In this document: one piece after another, positions 6,730 through 12,454 of the stretch | Position numbering within the stretch: position 1 is the stretch's first letter | Layout of the letters: each line of letters begins with the position of its first letter | Assembly: GCA_031255615.1 (NCBI GenBank) | Contig: JAIRSD010000132.1 | Span: 1-12,454, forward strand | Reading direction: 5' to 3' | Origin: Treponema sp. | Lineage (GTDB): Bacteria > Spirochaetota > Spirochaetia > Treponematales > Breznakiellaceae | Length of the DNA: 12,454 nucleotides | Translations under genes and position numbers: made by a program | Notes under the pieces: generated by a model | Told to the model about the DNA's origin: nothing | Seen by the model: the letters and a program-made list of their open reading frames with translations, nothing else | Databases searched by the model: none

Positions 6730-7121
6730 TGGGCGCATCCCCGGCTTCGCCGGGGACCGGGCTATCCGCTCCAATTCCCCGCCCCCGGCGGGGGCGGGGA
6801 ATTCCGCTTCTATCCCTTGCGCGGGCGGAAGCCGTACCGGCTTCCGCCTGTCCGCCGTGCGGGGCTGCCCCGCCGCGAAACCCCAAAGCCGCGGTCCGCG
6901 CCGAGGTCCGGGCCGGCAGGAGGCCGGCCCTGCTCAATCGAATTGCCCGGAAACTTCAGTTTCCGGGCATCAGCCGGGTTATTGAACAGGCCCATACACC
7001 CAAACACGGCATGGACGCCGTGTTTGGGCCGCGCAAGGGATAGGAGCGGCCAACAAAAACCCGCAGGGTTTTTGTTAGAGCGGATAGCCCGGTCCCCGCC
7101 GGGCCGGCGGGGATGCGCCCA
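6730..7121. repeat. 392-bp tree of nested inverted repeats and hairpins
   Basis: Three stems enclose one another: A, 6730-6738 with 7113-7121 (9 bp); B, 6756-6771 with 7078-7093 (16 bp); C, 6804-6824 with 7029-7049 (21 bp, one G-T). Between A and B sit hairpins 6739-6755 and 7094-7112. Between B and C sit 6773-6803 (14-bp stem) and 7052-7076 (11-bp stem). Inside C, 6825-6847 (10 bp) and 6999-7028 (12 bp) directly touch the ends of C. Further hairpins lie at 6859-6873, 6910-6930 and 6944-6969 (11-12 bp), and a short palindrome at 6890-6900. Almost no unpaired bases remain at the junctions. There is no credible gene and no obvious target duplication. It could be a composite mobile palindromic element or a large structured RNA. 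Confidence 0.85.
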
Positions 7122-7171
7122 ACATACCCGGCATATCCAAACGGAGAATCGACGCGGGGCCAATCGTCGTA

Positions 7172-7200
7172 TTGACACGGCTTGCCCGCCATAGTATTCT
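7172..7200 (+). promoter_or_regulatory. sigma-70-type promoter upstream of the zinc-ribbon/rpsT genes
   Basis: TTGACA (7172-7177) matches the -35 consensus exactly, and TATTCT (7195-7200) lies 17 bp downstream with four of six matches. Transcription would begin near 7207 and the first gene starts at 7235. This is the best promoter in the window. It lies about 50 bp past the end of the hairpin tree, so the tree would not be in this transcript. Confidence 0.7.
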
Positions 7201-7234
7201 CATGGTAATTTTAAAGACGGTAAGGAGACGAAAC

Positions 7235-7405
7235 ATGGCCCAGGCCAGTAAAAACGCGCGTACATCCAGCGCCAAGCAAAAATTCTTCTGTTCCTGCGGG
7301 GGCGAGGTTAGGATGAAGACCCTCTTCGAAAACGGCAAGATAAAAAACATTGCCGAATGTGAAAAGTGCAAGCGGGTGGAACGCCGTCCTTCGGACTTCA
7401 AATAA
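7235..7405 (+). CDS. 56-residue zinc-ribbon-like protein
   Basis: The product is 56 residues: a basic N-terminus (MAQASKNARTSSAKQK), then CSC with Cys19 and Cys21, a short beta-like turn, and CEKC with Cys42 and Cys45. Four cysteines arranged C-x-C and C-x-x-C suggest one structural zinc site. High charge (many Lys/Arg) fits binding to RNA, ribosomes or DNA. The start at 7235 is chosen because AAGGAG (7222-7227) lies seven bases upstream; an in-frame ATG at 7172 overlaps the promoter and is unlikely. It precedes rpsT by 67 bp, so a translation-related role is plausible. It resembles small ribosomal zinc proteins such as L31 and L33 only in general style, so I do not assign a name. Confidence 0.82.
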   Translation: MAQASKNARTSSAKQKFFCSCGGEVRMKTLFENGKIKNIAECEKCKRVERRPSDFK

Positions 7406-7416
7406 GCTAATTTTTG

Positions 7417-7422
7417 TATAAT
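7417..7422 (+). promoter_or_regulatory. rpsT: perfect -10 hexamer upstream of rpsT
   Basis: TATAAT (7417-7422) is an exact -10 box just after the zinc-ribbon stop. No good -35 is visible at 16-18 bp. Transcription from it would begin near 7429, at the base of the leader hairpin. Confidence 0.4.
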
Positions 7423-7425
7423 TCT

Positions 7426-7455
7426 GGTAAATGCCCCGGTGAAGCGGCGTTTACC
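7426..7455 (+). promoter_or_regulatory. rpsT: rpsT leader hairpin next to the ribosome-binding site
   Basis: GGTAAATGCC (7426-7435) pairs with GGCGTTTACC (7446-7455), 10 bp with one U-G pair and a 10-nt loop. The stem ends five bases before the GGAGGG (7460-7465) of rpsT. It could influence translation or serve in autoregulation by S20; that role is inferred. Confidence 0.55.
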
Positions 7456-7472
7456 CTATGGAGGGTTACCTT

Positions 7473-7748
7473 TTGGCAGGCAAGAGCAGTTCGGCGGAAA
7501 AGCGCCACCGGCAGAGTGAAGTGCGGCGGCTTCGCAATAAGTCGGCGAAAAGCGCGGTAAGGACCAGCGTCAAGAAATTTGTCCTTTTGGCCCGGAAAAA
7601 GGAACTGGGCGAGGCCGAGGCGGCGCTCAAGGATATGATCAAGAGAATCGACACCGCCGCGGGAAAGGGCATCATCAAGAAAAACACCGCGGCTCGTAAA
7701 AAATCCCGGATGCAGCGGTTCTTCAATTCCATAAAAAATGCCCAATAG
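7473..7748 (+). CDS. rpsT: 30S ribosomal protein S20
   Basis: The product is 91 residues, usual for S20, which binds 16S rRNA early in 30S assembly. It is almost all basic helix: [20 protein letters not shown] at the N-terminus and [17 protein letters not shown] toward the C-terminus, the family's most conserved part. I choose the TTG start at 7473 because GGAGGG (7460-7465) lies seven bases upstream; the ATG at 7458 overlaps that same site and would place five extra residues (MEGYL) before the normal N-terminus. E. coli rpsT also starts with UUG, which is tied to its autogenous control. A stem-loop precedes the ribosome-binding site. The HU gene follows after 91 bp. Confidence 0.95.
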   Translation: MAGKSSSAEKRHRQSEVRRLRNKSAKSAVRTSVKKFVLLARKKELGEAEAALKDMIKRIDTAAGKGIIKKNTAARKKSRMQRFFNSIKNAQ

Positions 7749-7839
7749 CGCATCCCCGACCCTGTCGGCGCGGCCGGGCGGTCCGGTGCATTACGGGGTC
7801 CTGGGCAACGCGGTTTAATCCGGAAAACAAGATTCTGTG

Positions 7840-8259
7840 ATGGCGGTTTCTAAGTATACCAAGGCGGACATTGTTGATTTAGTATACGAGCGAACCGATG
7901 CGAGCAAAAAGGATATCCGGATCGTTATCGATCTGTTCATTGATGAGCTTAAGGAAGCCCTCAAACGGAATATGGTGATAGAGCTGCGGGGTTTCGGCAC
8001 CTTCGAGATCAAAACCCGCAAGGGCCGCCTGAAGGCCAGGAATCCCAGGACAGGAAAATCCGTGGAGGTTGATACCCACGGCATCGCCGCCTTCAGGCCG
8101 GGGCGGGCGTTGAAAGGGGCCGTTTGGAATCTGGCCTCCCCGGGAGACTCCGCCGGCATTGCCGGCGCCGGGGCTGTTGAAAGCGGCGCGGGGCCTGTTG
8201 AAGGCGGCGTTGCGAATATGGCGCCCCCCGGGGGCGGAGAAATTGCCGGGGAACAATGA
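7840..8259 (+). CDS. hup: HU-family DNA-binding protein with acidic Gly/Ala tail
   Basis: The product is 139 residues against about 90-100 for a plain HU. Residues 1-98 are the HU/IHF fold: two N-terminal helices (dimer body), then GFGTFEIKTRKGR at 51-63, the DNA-contact arm with RNPRTG at 67-72 (Pro69 is the usual intercalating residue), and FRPGRALK at 85-92. Residues 99-139 are a tail of Gly, Ala and Pro with four Glu and one Asp and no basic residue, partly encoded by an imperfect tandem repeat of about 21 bp (about 8170-8210). A GTG at 7837 is an in-frame alternative start; no clear ribosome-binding site is visible for either. The stop overlaps lnt by 4 bp, implying coupled translation. 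Confidence 0.93.
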   Translation: MAVSKYTKADIVDLVYERTDASKKDIRIVIDLFIDELKEALKRNMVIELRGFGTFEIKTRKGRLKARNPRTGKSVEVDTHGIAAFRPGRALKGAVWNLASPGDSAGIAGAGAVESGAGPVEGGVANMAPPGGGEIAGEQ

Positions 8260-9893
8260 AGCCTATTTCCAATTCACCCCTAAGGGGCTTGTTGATCAAC
8301 CTGGGGCTTGTTGTCCTGGGGGCGCTGCTCTTTGCCCTTTCTTTTCCCAATCCGCTGGTGGAAAAGGGCTTCGCCCCGGCGGCCTGGTTGGCTTGGGCGC
8401 CGGTTTTTTTGCTGGTCGGCAGGGTAAGCCTTCCCGCATCGATCCTCTGGGGCGTCCTCTACAGTTACGGGGCCTACAGTCTTTTCAACTATTGGCTGGG
8501 GGCTTTTCATCCCCTGGCGGGTTTCATCGTCAATACCCTCTACGTGGTATACCTGGGGCTCACCTTCCCCCTTCTTAAACTGGCGGAGATTCTGTTTCCC
8601 CGCCGTTTTTATGTGATCCAGTGGTGTCTGTGGCTGGCCTATGAGTACCTGCGGACCCTCGGCTTCCTGGGCTACCCCTACGGGATCTCCGGTTATTCCC
8701 AATGGACCCTTATTCCCCTTATCCAGGCCGCCCGCCTGGGGGGGGTCTGGCTGGTATCCGCCTTAATCGTTTTCCCCTCGGCCTTTCTGGGCGCCGCTCT
8801 GCGGGGGGCGCGGAGTCTGGGGGAGGCGCCGAAGGCCCTCGGCGCGTTTTTCAAACGGGAACGGCTCCCCGCCGCCCTTTGGCTCCTCTGTTTGTGCCTC
8901 GCCCTGGGCTACGGGTTCTTTTCTTTGGGGGAATACGCCGGCGTTCCCCGCGCCCGCCTGGCCCTGATCCAGCATAACACCGATCCCTGGCGGGGGGGCA
9001 TAGAGGAATACCGGCAGAATTTCCAGGTCCTCAGCCGCCTTTCCGACGAGGCCCTCCGGGCGGATCCCCGGCCCGATATGGTGGTCTGGTCGGAAACGGC
9101 CTTTGTCCCCCGGATCTACTGGCACCAAACCTACCGGGATGATCAGGAATCCTGGGAGCTTGTCCGGGAACTTCTGGACTACCTTGCCGGGCAGGATGTT
9201 CCCTTCGTTATCGGGAATGACGACGCCCGCCTGGAGGGGGACGGGATGGGCGGCTGGACCCGGGTGGATTACAATGCGGTTATGCTGTTTGAAAGGGGGG
9301 AGATCACCAGCCTGTACCGGAAGCAGCATCTGGTGCCCTTCACGGAGCATTTCCCCTTCCAACGGCAGTTTCCCGCGATTCACGAGGCCCTGGTGAAGGC
9401 GGATACCCATTTCTGGGAAAAGGGGAAGGAGGCCGCGGTCTTTTCCGTCCCCATTCCCCGTTCCGGCGGCCCCGGGGGGCTGAATTTTTCTACCCCCGTC
9501 TGTTTCGAGGATAGTTTCGGCTACCTGAACAGGGAATTTGTGCGGAACGGGGCGCAGCTTATCGTCAACCTCACGAACGACGCATGGTCCCACAGCCTTT
9601 CCGCCCAGAATCAGCATCTGGGCATGGCGGTGTTCCGGGCCGTGGAGAATAACCGTTCCATGGTCCGGGCCACCGCTTCCGGCCAGACCTGCGCGATAGA
9701 CCCCGCCGGCCGGGTTACCGCCATGGCCCCCCCCTTCGAGGAATCCTGGATCAACGTTGAGGTTCCCATTCTTTCCGGCGGGACCTTCTACACCAGCCAC
9801 GGCGACTTCCTGGGCTGGTTTTTCGTTGTTGTCTCGGCGGCCCTGTTGATTTTGGGCATCGCATCCCATATACTGATTAAAATTAAAAAGTGA
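8256..9893 (+). CDS. lnt: apolipoprotein N-acyltransferase
   Basis: The product is 545 residues, slightly above the usual length of about 510. Lnt transfers a third acyl chain to the N-terminal cysteine of lipoproteins in the inner membrane, the last step of lipoprotein maturation after Lgt and LspA. The N-terminal part (to about residue 230) has several membrane helices. The nitrilase-like periplasmic domain follows with the catalytic Glu-Lys-Cys triad: Glu280 in WSETAF, Lys356 in YRKQHLVPFTE and Cys416 in PVCFEDSFG, then VNLTNDAWS. One more membrane helix lies near 520-540. The ATG overlaps the HU stop. A promoter-like pair lies inside its 3' end. Confidence 0.96.
   Translation: MKPISNSPLRGLLINLGLVVLGALLFALSFPNPLVEKGFAPAAWLAWAPVFLLVGRVSLPASILWGVLYSYGAYSLFNYWLGAFHPLAGFIVNTLYVVYLGLTFPLLKLAEILFPRRFYVIQWCLWLAYEYLRTLGFLGYPYGISGYSQWTLIPLIQAARLGGVWLVSALIVFPSAFLGAALRGARSLGEAPKALGAFFKRERLPAALWLLCLCLALGYGFFSLGEYAGVPRARLALIQHNTDPWRGGIEEYRQNFQVLSRLSDEALRADPRPDMVVWSETAFVPRIYWHQTYRDDQESWELVRELLDYLAGQDVPFVIGNDDARLEGDGMGGWTRVDYNAVMLFERGEITSLYRKQHLVPFTEHFPFQRQFPAIHEALVKADTHFWEKGKEAAVFSVPIPRSGGPGGLNFSTPVCFEDSFGYLNREFVRNGAQLIVNLTNDAWSHSLSAQNQHLGMAVFRAVENNRSMVRATASGQTCAIDPAGRVTAMAPPFEESWINVEVPILSGGTFYTSHGDFLGWFFVVVSAALLILGIASHILIKIKK
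9846..9874 (+). promoter_or_regulatory. candidate promoter inside the 3' end of lnt
   Basis: TTGATT (9846-9851) and TATACT (9869-9874) are 17 bp apart and match four and five of six consensus bases. It would serve the response regulator and the genes after it, with a leader of about 108 nt. Confidence 0.5.
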
Positions 9894-9918
9894 ATTTGCT
9901 GCAGAAAAAATTCGGCCC

Positions 9919-9940
9919 AGTCTGCCGGATGGACTTTTTT
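9919..9940 (+). terminator. weak intrinsic terminator after lnt
   Basis: AGTCTG (9919-9924) can pair with TGGACT (9930-9935), including two G-U pairs, and the final T begins a run of six Ts (9935-9940). The stem is weak, so partial termination is the most it should do. Confidence 0.35.
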
Positions 9941-9988
9941 ACCGGCGAGGTTGTTCATCATTGAACGGTTGAAGCAAGGAAGGAGACA

Positions 9989-10657
9989 ATGAATACCCGA
10001 AAAAAGATACTTATAGTTGATGATGAACAGCTTAATCTTGAGCTTTTCGAGGTGATGCTTTCCAAACTTGGATTTACCGTGGAAAAGGCCCATGACGGGG
10101 AGGACGCCCTGGAAAAGGTCAGGCGTTTCTTCCCCGACCTTATCCTGCTGGACAACATTATGCCCCGTATGTCAGGCTGGGAGGTCACCAGAACCCTGAA
10201 GGGGGATGCCAAATTCCGCGATATACCTATTATCATGTTCTCCGCCCTTGACGATGTAAAGGATAAGCTGGAAGGTTACGAACTGGGGGTAGAGGATTAC
10301 ATTACCAAACCCTTTAACTTTTCCGAGGTCCTTGCCCGCATCCAGGTTGCCTTGCGCGGCCGGGAGCTTTTTGCCCAGCTTGCCATGCGGGAGGAGCGGC
10401 TGCGTCAGGCGGAGGCCTTAATGGGGGCCGTAAAAGACAGCCTTTTTTCCCTGGTCCGGGGGCTGGATGATTTAGACGGCGTCCTTGCAACGCTCTCCCC
10501 CTCCGAAACCGCAATGAAAAAAAGCGGGGTCCTGCGGAAACAAATCGCCGAGTTGGACGCCCGGCTTGAAAACGCGGCGGCGGAATGGGAAGATTTAAAG
10601 GAAAATGAAATAGCTTTAGCGGAACTGGAAAGCCCAAACCGGGGCCGCGGGGAATAA
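9989..10657 (+). CDS. response regulator: receiver domain plus coiled-coil tail
   Basis: The product is 222 residues. Residues 1-about 125 are a CheY-like receiver: acidic pair Asp11-Asp12 in IVDDEQ, phospho-acceptor Asp55 in LLDNIMP, Ser85 in MFSA and Lys107 in TKPFN. After that comes no DNA-binding or enzymatic domain, but about 95 residues of charged helix, probably a coiled coil for dimerisation or partner binding. AAGGAAGGAG (9976-9985) lies three bases before the ATG. No histidine kinase gene is adjacent, so it is an orphan in this window. It is followed after 8 bp by a bactofilin gene, which suggests the output may concern the cytoskeleton or cell shape; that is inference. Confidence 0.92.
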   Translation: MNTRKKILIVDDEQLNLELFEVMLSKLGFTVEKAHDGEDALEKVRRFFPDLILLDNIMPRMSGWEVTRTLKGDAKFRDIPIIMFSALDDVKDKLEGYELGVEDYITKPFNFSEVLARIQVALRGRELFAQLAMREERLRQAEALMGAVKDSLFSLVRGLDDLDGVLATLSPSETAMKKSGVLRKQIAELDARLENAAAEWEDLKENEIALAELESPNRGRGE

Positions 10658-10665
10658 TCTGAAAT

Positions 10666-11100
10666 ATGATCAGGACAGAGACCAAAAAAAAGGAAAATCC
10701 CGCTGAAGTAGTACTGGGAGAGGGCACCGTTTTTAATGGCCTGCTCCGTTTCCGGGAAACCCTGCGGATTCGGGGAAAATTCAGAGGCACTATCGAAGCG
10801 ACCGGCGCCCTTATCGTCGATAAAGACGCCGTGGTAGAGGCGGATCGCATTTCCGTCACCTCCCTGACGGTTTCCGGGATGGTGGTTGGTGAAATACGCG
10901 CCATCGACAAAGTTGATATGTTAAGCGGCGCCGAGGTCCGGGGGGATGTTACCGCCGCCCGGCTTCGTATTGCCGATGGGGTGTTGTTCGAGGGCCAGTG
11001 CAACATGGCCAGGGCGGACAAGGAAGTGGAAATTTTCTCCCGCCCCGCCGGAGAGATCAAGGCGGAACTTCAAAGACTCCATGAGCCAGGACGGGAATAG
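10666..11100 (+). CDS. bactofilin (polymer-forming cytoskeletal protein)
   Basis: The product is 144 residues, typical of bactofilins, which self-assemble into filaments without nucleotide and help set cell shape and local wall synthesis. The core (about 15-115) is a right-handed beta-helix of short hydrophobic-Gly repeats: LGEGTVFNGLLRF, LRIRGKFRGTI, VSGMVVGEIRA, LSGAEVRGDVTA, IADGVLFEGQC. The ends are charged and likely flexible; there is no membrane segment. It lies 8 bp after the response regulator and overlaps the next gene by 20 bp, so the three are probably one transcript. The ribosome-binding site is poor. Confidence 0.93.
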   Translation: MIRTETKKKENPAEVVLGEGTVFNGLLRFRETLRIRGKFRGTIEATGALIVDKDAVVEADRISVTSLTVSGMVVGEIRAIDKVDMLSGAEVRGDVTAARLRIADGVLFEGQCNMARADKEVEIFSRPAGEIKAELQRLHEPGRE

Positions 11101-11629
11101 CGCCGGTTCCGGGGATTCCGCGGCCGGGGGGGAGGCGCTGGTCCGGCAGTTAACGGAAACCCTAAGCCGGCGTTCGCAAACCGCGGCGGCCGCGGAATCC
11201 TGCACCGCCGGTTTGGTGGCGGATCTGTTCGCCCGGCTCCCCGGCGCTTCCCGGGTTTTTTGGGGTTCCCTTGTTACCTATACGGTTGACGCAAAAGTAA
11301 AGATTCTGGGACTGGACCGCCGGGAACTGGAACGCTGCGGTCCGGTAAGCCGGGAGACGGCCTGCGCCATGGCGTTGGGGGTTCTGGAGAAAAGCGGGGC
11401 CGATTTCGCCGTGGCGGTTACCGGCCTCGCGGGCCCCGACGGAGACGGAACGGCGGTGCCGGTGGGGACGGTGTGGATAGCCGTTGCGGGCCGGGACCGG
11501 ATTCCCCAGGCCCGGATGTTCAGTTTTAAAGGTTTGCGAAATGAAATTCGGGAAAAGGCCGCCCTGGAGGCCCTTAAATTTTTATCAAGACACGCGGGAC
11601 ATACTGTTCTATCCCCGCCTAAAATTTAA
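11081..11629 (+). CDS. pncC: CinA C-terminal-domain protein (NMN amidohydrolase, PncC-like)
   Basis: The product is 182 residues if started at the ATG at 11081; an in-frame ATG at 10946 lies far inside the bactofilin gene and is unlikely. It consists of the stand-alone CinA C-terminal domain, which in PncC enzymes hydrolyses the amide of nicotinamide mononucleotide in NAD recycling. Motifs: AESCTAGL at 38-45, GSLVTYT at 62-68, KILGL at 74-78, GPVSRE at 87-92, TGLAGPDG at 114-121 and PVGTVWIAV at 127-135. The first 18 residues are a Gly/Ser/Ala-rich lead not seen in shorter members. The N-terminal molybdopterin-like domain of full-length CinA is absent, as is common. It overlaps the bactofilin gene by 20 bp. 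Confidence 0.92.
   Translation: MSQDGNSAGSGDSAAGGEALVRQLTETLSRRSQTAAAAESCTAGLVADLFARLPGASRVFWGSLVTYTVDAKVKILGLDRRELERCGPVSRETACAMALGVLEKSGADFAVAVTGLAGPDGDGTAVPVGTVWIAVAGRDRIPQARMFSFKGLRNEIREKAALEALKFLSRHAGHTVLSPPKI
11596..11625 (+). promoter_or_regulatory. rho: possible promoter for rho
   Basis: GGGACA (11596-11601) and TAAAAT (11620-11625) are 18 bp apart, four and five consensus matches, 24 bp before the rho start. Plausible but weak; read-through from pncC is also possible. Confidence 0.3.
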
Positions 11630-11648
11630 TTAGGAGATTTGTTTATCT

Positions 11649-12454
11649 ATGGCAATTACACGGAGAAGCTTAAAAGCGAAAACAGCGGAACTCCCCTTGG
11701 AAGAAACGGTAGCCGTGAGCCGGAGAAAGAAGGCGCCGGTGGAAGACCCTGTTAAAGAGGAGGATTATCCTTCTTCCAACAAGGAACCGTCCTTGCTGGG
11801 GGATCGGGTAAAGCTGGGTCCCGGCGGAGAAAGCTGGGCCGCCCCGGGGGAGGGGGACGAGGGCCAGGGGGGCCGCATAGTGGTCCGGGCCCGGCCAAAG
11901 CGGGCGGTTCCCGTCCGGGAGTACCGGGAAAGCCGAATCCGGCCGAATTCCGGCGACTCCTACGAGAATGGCGGGGGCGGCGCTTCTTCCTACGGGGAGT
12001 ATCCCCGTATTCCCGGCGGGGCGCGTCCGCCGGTGGATGCCGAAGGTCCGCCGCCGGCAGGGAGGCAGCCCCTGTCCCCGGAGATGTCGGCCCTGCCCAG
12101 GAGCCTTCCCCCCATGCCGGACATCTACGGCAAACCCGAACCCCGGCTGGATCAGGACAACGGGAAACCCCGGCTCAGCATCAACGAACTTATCCGGCTC
12201 AACATGATGGATCTGCGGGATCTGGCGGCCTGCTACAACATCTCCCACGAGGACATGGTGAACATGAAGAAGCAGGAGATCATCTTCTCCCTGCTCAAGG
12301 CCCATACCGAGCGGGGGGGGGTTATCTACGCCTACGGTTCCCTGGAAATACTTCCCGACAGCTACGGCTTCCTCAGGAGCCCCCAGAATTCCTACCTCCC
12401 CGGCCCGGACGACATCTACATCAGCCCCAGCCAGATCCGGCTTTTCGCCCTTAA
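11649..12454 (+). CDS. rho: transcription termination factor Rho, N-terminal part, long extension
   Basis: The frame is open from the ATG to the window edge, 268 complete codons. Rho is the hexameric RNA helicase that ends transcription. Residues from about 175 match its N-terminal domain: the SAP-like helices ([18 protein letters not shown], then [13 protein letters not shown]), then the cold-shock-like RNA-binding fold with [14 protein letters not shown] and [16 protein letters not shown]. coli Rho starts about where residue 175 lies here. Residues 1-174 are an extra low-complexity segment, rich in Gly, Pro, Arg, Ser and Tyr with mixed charge, probably disordered. AGGAG (11632-11636) lies 12 bases before the ATG. 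The ATPase domain is beyond the window. Confidence 0.94.
   Translation, partial: MAITRRSLKAKTAELPLEETVAVSRRKKAPVEDPVKEEDYPSSNKEPSLLGDRVKLGPGGESWAAPGEGDEGQGGRIVVRARPKRAVPVREYRESRIRPNSGDSYENGGGGASSYGEYPRIPGGARPPVDAEGPPPAGRQPLSPEMSALPRSLPPMPDIYGKPEPRLDQDNGKPRLSINELIRLNMMDLRDLAACYNISHEDMVNMKKQEIIFSLLKAHTERGGVIYAYGSLEILPDSYGFLRSPQNSYLPGPDDIYISPSQIRLFAL

Noticed and set aside
6701..6730. Terminator after the TPR-like gene (AAAACG/CGTTTT before TTTT)
   Set aside because: The six-base stem is mostly A-T with a 13-nt loop; too weak to call with confidence.
6729..7043. 104-codon plus-strand open frame across the hairpin tree, and 122- and 215-codon minus-strand frames overlapping it
   Set aside because: They run through the inverted-repeat stems, have Pro/Arg/Gly-rich composition with no domain and no good ribosome-binding site. 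The sequence is better explained by base pairing than by coding.
6730..7121. CRISPR array or tandem repeat array
   Set aside because: The repeated pieces are inverted and nested, not direct repeats with regular spacers, and no cas genes are present.
10946..11080. Longer CinA start at 10946
   Set aside because: It would overlap 155 bp of the bactofilin coding region and adds a basic low-complexity peptide; the ATG at 11081 leaves an N-terminus that fits the family.

Overview
The window reads as chromosomal DNA of a spirochaete of the Treponema group with high GC. The gene content supports this: a V/A-type ATPase operon with subunit I followed by K, bacterial IspG, and a run of rpsT, an HU-family gene, lnt, a response regulator, a bactofilin, a CinA-type gene and rho. 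From memory, part of that run (rpsT-HU-lnt and then rho) also occurs in Treponema pallidum. All supported genes lie on the + strand. The long minus-strand ORFs are shadows of GC-rich genes.

Layout. (1) 1-3393 is the distal half of a V/A-ATPase operon: the 3' end of atpB, then atpD, atpI and atpK. These give the catalytic-head partner, the central stalk, the membrane stator and the ion-carrying ring. (2) 3628-4749 is ispG of the MEP isoprenoid pathway, followed by a terminator and about 230 bp rich in inverted repeats that can pair in alternative ways. (3) 4983-6640 encodes two exported proteins, a small beta-barrel-like outer-membrane candidate and a TPR-like periplasmic protein. (4) 6641-7234 has no credible gene but holds a 392-bp tree of nested inverted repeats (6730-7121) and then a good sigma-70-type promoter. 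(5) 7235-9893 encodes a 56-residue zinc-ribbon protein, S20 with a TTG start, an HU protein with an acidic Gly/Ala tail, and apolipoprotein N-acyltransferase overlapping it by 4 bp. (6) 9989-12454 encodes a response regulator, a bactofilin, a CinA/PncC-type amidohydrolase and the 5' part of rho, which has an unusually long low-complexity N-terminus.

The genes are mostly housekeeping. The unexplained signal is palindromic and lies between them. The main candidate for something undescribed is the 6730-7121 element. Three successive stems of 9, 16 and 21 bp enclose each other, and at each junction a hairpin sits on both sides. The paired hairpins occupy mirror positions but, at two of the three levels, have clearly different sequences. 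Smaller palindromic insert-like pieces lie upstream of atpK and ispG, and the ispG one shares a 16-base motif (15 of 16) with the big element. I infer a repeat family or structured-RNA family active in this genome. Function and copy number cannot be judged from one window.
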